DNA from: an uncultured Algibacter sp.
Lineage (GTDB): Bacteria; Bacteroidota; Bacteroidia; Flavobacteriales; Flavobacteriaceae
NCBI GenBank assembly: GCA_938003745.1
Contig: CALKXS010000001.1
Location: 1 to 39,250, forward strand
Length of the DNA stretch: 39,250 nt
Reading direction: 5' to 3'
The notes beneath the pieces were generated by a model. The model had not been told where the DNA came from and made no database searches. It saw only the letters and a list, made by a program, of their open reading frames with translations. The position numbers and the translations under genes were made by a program. Of the stretch, positions 34,586 to 39,250 are shown in pieces (positions within the stretch are counted from its first letter, which is position 1; every line of letters begins with the position of its first letter).

Positions 34586-36457
34586 ATGAAGAATTTGTTT
34601 TCAAATATTAAAGGAGATGCCTTTGGAGGTATTACTGCTGGAATTGTGGCCTTACCATTGGCTTTGGCATTTGGGGTTTCTTCAGGATTAGGACCCACTG
34701 CCGGATTGTATGGTGCTATTTTTATCAGCTTTTTCGCATCGCTTTTTGGAGGAACAAGCACTCAGATTTCTGGGCCTACAGCTCCAATGACAGCAGTAAG
34801 TATGGTAGTTATTGCTAGTATAATAGCTACTAATGATGGTGATGTAACTAAAGCGTTACCAATCATTTTAACCGTATTTTTATTAGCAGGTTTAATGCAA
34901 GTTGGTTTAGGTGTTTTAGGTTTGGGTAAGTATATTAGGTATATTCCATATCCTGTAGTTTCTGGTTTTATGACGGCAATTGGGGTTATTATTTTACTAA
35001 CTCAAATACTTCCATCTTTAGGGTATTATCCAAAAGAAGATTCTGATTTTGTTAATCAATTTAAACCTCAAGCTCAAGAAGTTATTTTAGAAAACATATT
35101 AAAAGAAGAGGCAGGAGAAGGTGTCTTGGTTCTTGAAAATCTTAAAGAAACTATAACTAGAGCACAACATATATCACAAGAAGACATCTTAAAAGAATCT
35201 AAGACATTAGCAAAAAAAGATGCTTCTGGCGTTATTGGTGCTTTAAAAGTCTTACCAAGAGCGTTACAAAATATTAATTGGTTAGAATTAATATTAGCCT
35301 TAGGTACTGTTTTTATTATTTATGGTTTCAAACGGATTACTAAAGTGGTGCCAAGTACGTTAGTAGCTTTAGTGGTTATGTCTGGTATTGCCGTTGGTTT
35401 TAGATTAGATTATAAAACTATTGAAGAAATTCCTAACGGGTTACCTATGCCTAATCTAGAAATTGTTACAGGTTTTAACTTAAGTAGTATCACTCCATAT
35501 GTTTTTACAGCGTTAACATTGGCGCTTTTAGGAGCTATTGATTCGCTACTTACAAGTGTAGTTGCTGATAATATGACGAAGACTAAGCATAAACCCAATA
35601 AAGAGTTGGTTGGGCAAGGTATAGGTAATAGTATTGCTGCAATTTTTGGAGGTATACCAGGAGCAGGAGCAACAATACGTACTGTAGTAAATATTAACTC
35701 TGGAGGGAAAAACAAATTATCAGGGATGATAGCAGGGGTTATGCTTTTAGTAATTATGCTAGGGTTGGGACCAGTAGCCTCTAGAATTCCTGCTGCAGTT
35801 TTAGCAGGAATACTTATTACTGTTGGTATAGGTGTTATGGATTATAAAGGCTTAAAAGCCATTCCTAGTTTGCCTAAAGACATTAAAATAGGGCCTTTAA
35901 AATTAAGTTCAGAAGTTCTAATAATGTTGGTTGTATTAGGTTTGTCAACCTTTTGGGATTTAATTTATGCCGTAGGTATTGGATTGATTATTGCTTGTTT
36001 AATGTTTATGAAAAAAATAGGTGATTTAACTGCAGAACGTTCAGATGTTACAACATTAAAAGAACGCGTTTGGGCAGATGAAACAAATTTCCCTGAAAGT
36101 TTAAAAAGTGAAGTATTTATTAAACATATTAAAGGACCATTGTTTTTTGGATCTACTAGTGATTTTCAACAATTAGCAGCGCAAATTCCAGAATCGGCGG
36201 CCATGGTTATTATGCGCTTTGGGCGAATGCAGTATATGGATCAATCGGGTTTATATGCTATGGAAGATATGCTTCTAGACTTAAAAACTAAAAATATAAA
36301 AGTAGTTTTTGTTGGTTTGTTAAGACAACCAAGATATATGATGGAGCGTATTGATATTATTCCAGATTTTATTTCCGAAGAACAAATTTTTGATGATTTT
36401 TCACATTGCGAAGCTTGGGTGAAAGAACACGCAAAAGATCACATAGAAAAGGCATAA
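34586..36457 (+). CDS. SulP family transporter with C-terminal STAS domain
   Basis: This 623-residue protein opens with GDAFGGITAGIVALPLALAFGVSSGLGPTAGLYGAI, TQISGPTAPMTAVSMVV and GLMQVGLGVLGLGKYIRYIPYPVVSGFMTAIGVIIL, the SulP core. It has an extra soluble stretch of about 75 residues (about 150-225) between membrane segments and a full STAS domain (about 505-615, MRFGRMQYMDQSGLYAMEDML, with the usual D-Q-S-G phosphorylatable-type loop). It differs from the first SulP of the cluster, so the two probably have different affinity or substrate. Bicarbonate or sulfate uptake is inferred from family and neighbours. Confidence 0.88.
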   Translation: MKNLFSNIKGDAFGGITAGIVALPLALAFGVSSGLGPTAGLYGAIFISFFASLFGGTSTQISGPTAPMTAVSMVVIASIIATNDGDVTKALPIILTVFLLAGLMQVGLGVLGLGKYIRYIPYPVVSGFMTAIGVIILLTQILPSLGYYPKEDSDFVNQFKPQAQEVILENILKEEAGEGVLVLENLKETITRAQHISQEDILKESKTLAKKDASGVIGALKVLPRALQNINWLELILALGTVFIIYGFKRITKVVPSTLVALVVMSGIAVGFRLDYKTIEEIPNGLPMPNLEIVTGFNLSSITPYVFTALTLALLGAIDSLLTSVVADNMTKTKHKPNKELVGQGIGNSIAAIFGGIPGAGATIRTVVNINSGGKNKLSGMIAGVMLLVIMLGLGPVASRIPAAVLAGILITVGIGVMDYKGLKAIPSLPKDIKIGPLKLSSEVLIMLVVLGLSTFWDLIYAVGIGLIIACLMFMKKIGDLTAERSDVTTLKERVWADETNFPESLKSEVFIKHIKGPLFFGSTSDFQQLAAQIPESAAMVIMRFGRMQYMDQSGLYAMEDMLLDLKTKNIKVVFVGLLRQPRYMMERIDIIPDFISEEQIFDDFSHCEAWVKEHAKDHIEKA

Positions 36458-36483
36458 ATTTCATAAAGTTTTATTTAAAATTG

Positions 36484-36522
36484 GTGTTTGCAACTATACA
36501 TTATTAAGTATATTGCAAACAC
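36484..36522 (+). terminator. Hairpin between sulP and dgt
   Basis: GTGTTTGCAA-c-TATAC pairs with GTATA-TTGCAAACAC (15 pairs, one bulge), followed by ATTTTTTT-like sequence. It probably ends the SulP transcript. It lies directly before the dgt start and shows that translation of dgt begins downstream of it. Confidence 0.65.
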
Positions 36523-36535
36523 TTATTTTTTTACT

Positions 36536-37876
36536 ATGAACTGGGAACAATTACTATCCTTAAAACGCTCTGGCGACACCAATAAACGATTAAGAAAAGA
36601 AGAAGACGAAACCCGTTTGGGGTTTGAGGTTGATTATGATCGTATTATCTTTTCTTCTGAGTTTAGAAGTCTTCAAGACAAAACACAAGTTATCCCATTA
36701 TCGGAAACCGATTTTGTACACACCCGTTTAACACATAGTTTGGAAGTAAGTGTTGTTGGTCGTTCTCTTGGTAGAAGAGTAGGTCAAAAATTATTAGAAA
36801 AGCATCCTCATTTGCAAAATGTTCATGGTTATCAAGCTAATGATTTTGGGGCTATTGTAGCTGCAGCGGCTTTAGCGCATGATATAGGAAATCCACCTTT
36901 TGGACATTCGGGCGAAAAATCTATAGGTGAGTTCTTTAAAACAGGAATGGGTCAAGAATTTAAAGGGGAATTAACAGATAAAGAATATCAAGATTTATGT
37001 GATTTTGAAGGTAATGCAAACGGGTTTAAAATTCTAACTGAAAGTAGAGCAGGACGAGATGGTGGTTTACGTTTAAGTTATGCCACGCTTGGTGCTTTTA
37101 CAAAATACCCAAAAGAATCTTTACCTAAAAAGCCAACAAAACATATAGCCGATAAGAAATATGGTTTTTTCCAGTCTGAAAAAGAAGCTTTTCAAGATGT
37201 AGCAAACGAGCTTGGTTTAAAAAAGCGTAGTGATAAAAATCTAAGTTATGCAAGACATCCATTGACTTATTTAGTAGAAGCTGCAGATGATATTTGCTAT
37301 ACTATTATAGATTTTGAAGATGGTATTAATCTAGGACTTATTCAAGAAGAATTTGCATTAGAATACTTATCAAAAATTATAAGAAACACTATTAAGCCTG
37401 AAAATTATTATGCGCTTTCAACAAAACAAGATCGTATAGGGTATTTACGTGCATTAGCCATAGGTACCCTAATAAACGAAGCTGTAGATCTTTTCATGAC
37501 ATATGAAGAGGTAATTCTTAATGGTGAATTTGATTGTGCACTTTTAGATAAAAGTAAATACGAAGCACAAATTAAGGACATCATTAAAATAAGTATAGAA
37601 AATATTTATCAATCTACAGAGGTGGTTGATAAAGAGATTGCAGGTTACGGCGTTATTAATACTTTGTTAAGCACGTATACTCAAGCTATAAATAATTGCT
37701 TTAATAATACCGCTTCCAATTACGATAAACTGATTTTAAAAGGCTTGCCAAAAACCATAAAGGTTAACGATGCTAGTTTGTATAACCGTTTATCTAGTGT
37801 GTGTTATTATGTGTCTTTGCTGTCAGATAGTAAGGCTATTTTAGATTATAAAAAGATAAAAGGAATTAGTTTTTAA
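36536..37876 (+). CDS. dgt: dGTP triphosphohydrolase
   Basis: About 446 residues are encoded from the ATG at 36536. An in-frame ATG 48 bp upstream would begin inside the terminator-like hairpin, and the protein family opens near NWEQLLSLKR, so 36536 is preferred. The HD-domain metal residues are His67 (TRLTHSLEV), His115-Asp116 (LAHDIGNPPFGHSG), and a later Asp in EAADDICYTIIDFEDG. It hydrolyses dGTP to deoxyguanosine and triphosphate, balancing dNTP pools. It is monocistronic. Confidence 0.93.
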   Translation: MNWEQLLSLKRSGDTNKRLRKEEDETRLGFEVDYDRIIFSSEFRSLQDKTQVIPLSETDFVHTRLTHSLEVSVVGRSLGRRVGQKLLEKHPHLQNVHGYQANDFGAIVAAAALAHDIGNPPFGHSGEKSIGEFFKTGMGQEFKGELTDKEYQDLCDFEGNANGFKILTESRAGRDGGLRLSYATLGAFTKYPKESLPKKPTKHIADKKYGFFQSEKEAFQDVANELGLKKRSDKNLSYARHPLTYLVEAADDICYTIIDFEDGINLGLIQEEFALEYLSKIIRNTIKPENYYALSTKQDRIGYLRALAIGTLINEAVDLFMTYEEVILNGEFDCALLDKSKYEAQIKDIIKISIENIYQSTEVVDKEIAGYGVINTLLSTYTQAINNCFNNTASNYDKLILKGLPKTIKVNDASLYNRLSSVCYYVSLLSDSKAILDYKKIKGISF

Positions 37877-38170
37877 AAGTATTTTGAAGGATAGTATAAT
37901 TGAGGCACTTAATTCGTTAGCTTCAATTTTAAATTAAGAAGCTCAATAGATATAAACATATTACTACTCACTGCCTTTTTTAAAAAGGTGAAAAGCTTAC
38001 TTATGTCTTACAATCTATAATCTACGAAAGTATTCCTTTTATGTAATATTTAAATGTTCTATGTTAAACTAAACTTGTTTTAATATTATAGCGTATTTTG
38101 TAACAATAGTAATATTTGTGCTACTTATGTATTGTTTAATATTTGTAGAGAATAATTAAAATGATAAGCT
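37877..38170. other. Intergenic region before the truncated secreted-protein gene
   Basis: No gene is seen. It is AT-rich. Two similar AATATTTGT segments (38109-38117 and near 38139-38147) could be -7-like elements for the gene downstream, neither an exact match. A TTTTTTAAAAAG mini-palindrome lies near 37977. Confidence 0.4.
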
Positions 38171-38881
38171 ATTAAAAATAACCATTGCATATTAATACTT
38201 TTAATCTTTCTTATTGGTTTAAAATCACATGCTCAATTAGGTTTTTGTATTGGTAATTCTGGAGATCCAATATTTCTTGAATATTTTAGAGCAGGACAAA
38301 GATATGCGCAAATTCCTTCTGGTAGTACGACATACAAATACAAGAGAGGGTTGCCCGTAGATGGTGATTATCAGGTAACCAATAATTCAAATTGGTATGG
38401 GTGGTTTGTAATTAATGACCATACACCAAGTGATGCTAAGGGTAGGTTTTTACTTGTAAATGCAAGCTATGTTGCGGGTGAGTTTTTTAAAATTCCAGTT
38501 TCTAGCTTATGTGAAAACACAACATATGAATTTTCATCTTGGTTAATCAATTTACTTCCTTCTTATCATAGACTACGCGGTTCAAATAAAAAAGGAAAAC
38601 CTATAAATGTAACATTCGAAATTTGGGATAGCACAGGAGCCAGAATGCTAAAAAGCGGAAATACAGGAAATATACAAGCGTCAAGCGCTCCTAATTGGGA
38701 GCAATATGGCTTAGTCTTTCAAACTGAACTAGGTCAAACATCTGTGATTTTAAAAATGCGTAATAGTGGAATAGGTGATTATGGTAATGATTTAGCAATA
38801 GATGATATTATGTTTAGAACCTGTAGAAACGCAGTAATTATAAAAAATTCCTTAGTACATGACAAAAATACAACCTATTGA
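38171..38881 (+). pseudogene. Secreted gliding/T9SS-type protein, 3'-truncated by IS insertion
   Basis: The open frame reads back beyond a TTG at 38351, through a signal peptide ILILLIFLIGLKSHAQ (about 38186-38233), to a stop at 38165-38167. No ATG or GTG lies in frame; ATT at 38171 is the only near-start, so the N-terminus is either unusual or frameshifted (an ATG at 38161 is one base out of phase). The mature part (LGFCIGNSGDPIFLEYF, NWYGWFVINDHTPSDAKGRF, CENTTYEFSSWLINLLPS, GNDLAIDDIMFRTC) matches the N-terminal domain of large flavobacterial surface proteins. Those proteins end in gliding-motility or type IX sorting domains. Here it stops at 38881, just before an IS4-type transposase, so the rest is lost. 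It is probably non-functional. Confidence 0.75.
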
Positions 38882-38957
38882 TTTTCAATAGATTAAACAT
38901 TAGCATTAAACATTTATTTTCAGCATGTTAGATAAATAATTCTGACTTATATCTCTA

Positions 38958-39250
38958 ATGAAGAAAACCAATGTTATCACTAAAAATAGTGAATTAACTC
39001 GTACCCTTAACACTCATTTACAAGGAAAAATAAATTTAGCGCGATTAAAACTGATTTCACATTTTGTAATCGCCCTATGCAAAGTACAAACAGTTACTTT
39101 TGAAAAGCTAGCTAATGCTTTTGATACCGAATCTAGCTGTGAATCCTCTTTAAGACGCATACAGCGCTTTATTGCTAATTACAGTTTAGATGCAGACCTT
39201 ATTGCTCGTCTTGTTTTCAACCTACTTCCCAAGCAAGGTAAACTCATACT
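38958..39250 (+). CDS. IS4 family transposase, N-terminal fragment (cut by window edge)
   Basis: 97 residues are open to the right edge. The sequence LNTHLQGKINLARLKLISHF, VIALCKVQTVTFEKLANAF, SSLRRIQRFIANYSLDADLI and ARLVFNLLP is the characteristic N-terminal part of IS4-type transposases of Bacteroidota. The catalytic DDE residues lie beyond the window. ATG at 38958 is the natural start. The left terminus should be in 38880-38957; without the right end its inverted repeat cannot be proved. Confidence 0.85.
   Translation, partial: MKKTNVITKNSELTRTLNTHLQGKINLARLKLISHFVIALCKVQTVTFEKLANAFDTESSCESSLRRIQRFIANYSLDADLIARLVFNLLPKQGKLI

Noticed and set aside
36488-36535. Upstream ATG for dgt (adds MQLYIIKYIANTYFFT)
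   Set aside because: It starts inside a 15-pair hairpin, and the added residues are unlike the family; ATG at 36536 is preferred.
38351-38353. TTG as start of the truncated secreted protein
   Set aside because: It falls within the domain; a signal peptide is encoded in frame upstream.

Overview
The window looks like a chromosomal segment of a marine-type Flavobacteriaceae (Bacteroidota). It is very AT-rich, and its proteins are typical of that family: TonB-dependent receptors with CarboxypepD_reg extensions, a SprA-like outer-membrane protein, DUF2490 and DUF3109 proteins, and a nrdB-nrdA order. Several upstream regions carry the Bacteroidota -7 element TAnnTTTG. No rRNA, tRNA or CRISPR was seen.

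Layout. Positions 1-4571 hold the start of an IS1595-type transposase (cut by the window edge), exodeoxyribonuclease III, and a 1140-residue SprA-like outer-membrane protein. Positions 4568-6114 are gene wreckage: a frameshifted M28 peptidase with an expanded TAA microsatellite, next to a dead IS982-type transposase. Positions 6237-11674 are housekeeping and small genes: a lipoprotein, HupE/UreJ, dCMP deaminase, an S41 protease, a short flavoprotein with two microproteins, and DUF3109. Positions 12182-15909 encode class I ribonucleotide reductase. A candidate small RNA on the minus strand (16099-16213) has a clear promoter, a putative operator and a terminator. It is followed by an orphan membrane protein, an OmpA lipoprotein and a TonB receptor-ppnP pair.

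Positions 21031-30212 look like a phosphate-acquisition island: OprP-type porin plus PiT transporter, a secreted MORN-like protein, a surface beta-helix lipoprotein, a TonB-dependent receptor and a stand-alone CarboxypepD_reg protein. Six upstream regions here carry 11-bp-phased TTAAC-like repeats, in most cases ending 15 bp before a -7-like element. This resembles PhoB/PhoP boxes. One of these arrays faces the next block, 30441-36457, an inorganic-carbon cluster (SulP, UspA-like, beta-carbonic anhydrase, DUF2490, second SulP). Phosphate and bicarbonate genes may therefore share control. A second, weaker small-RNA candidate (24687-24788, minus) lies inside the phosphate island.

The right end holds dGTPase and a secreted gliding/T9SS-type protein cut short next to an IS4-type transposase, which runs off the window. 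Four genes bear on dNTP pools (dCMP deaminase, NrdB, NrdA, dGTPase), but they are not one operon.
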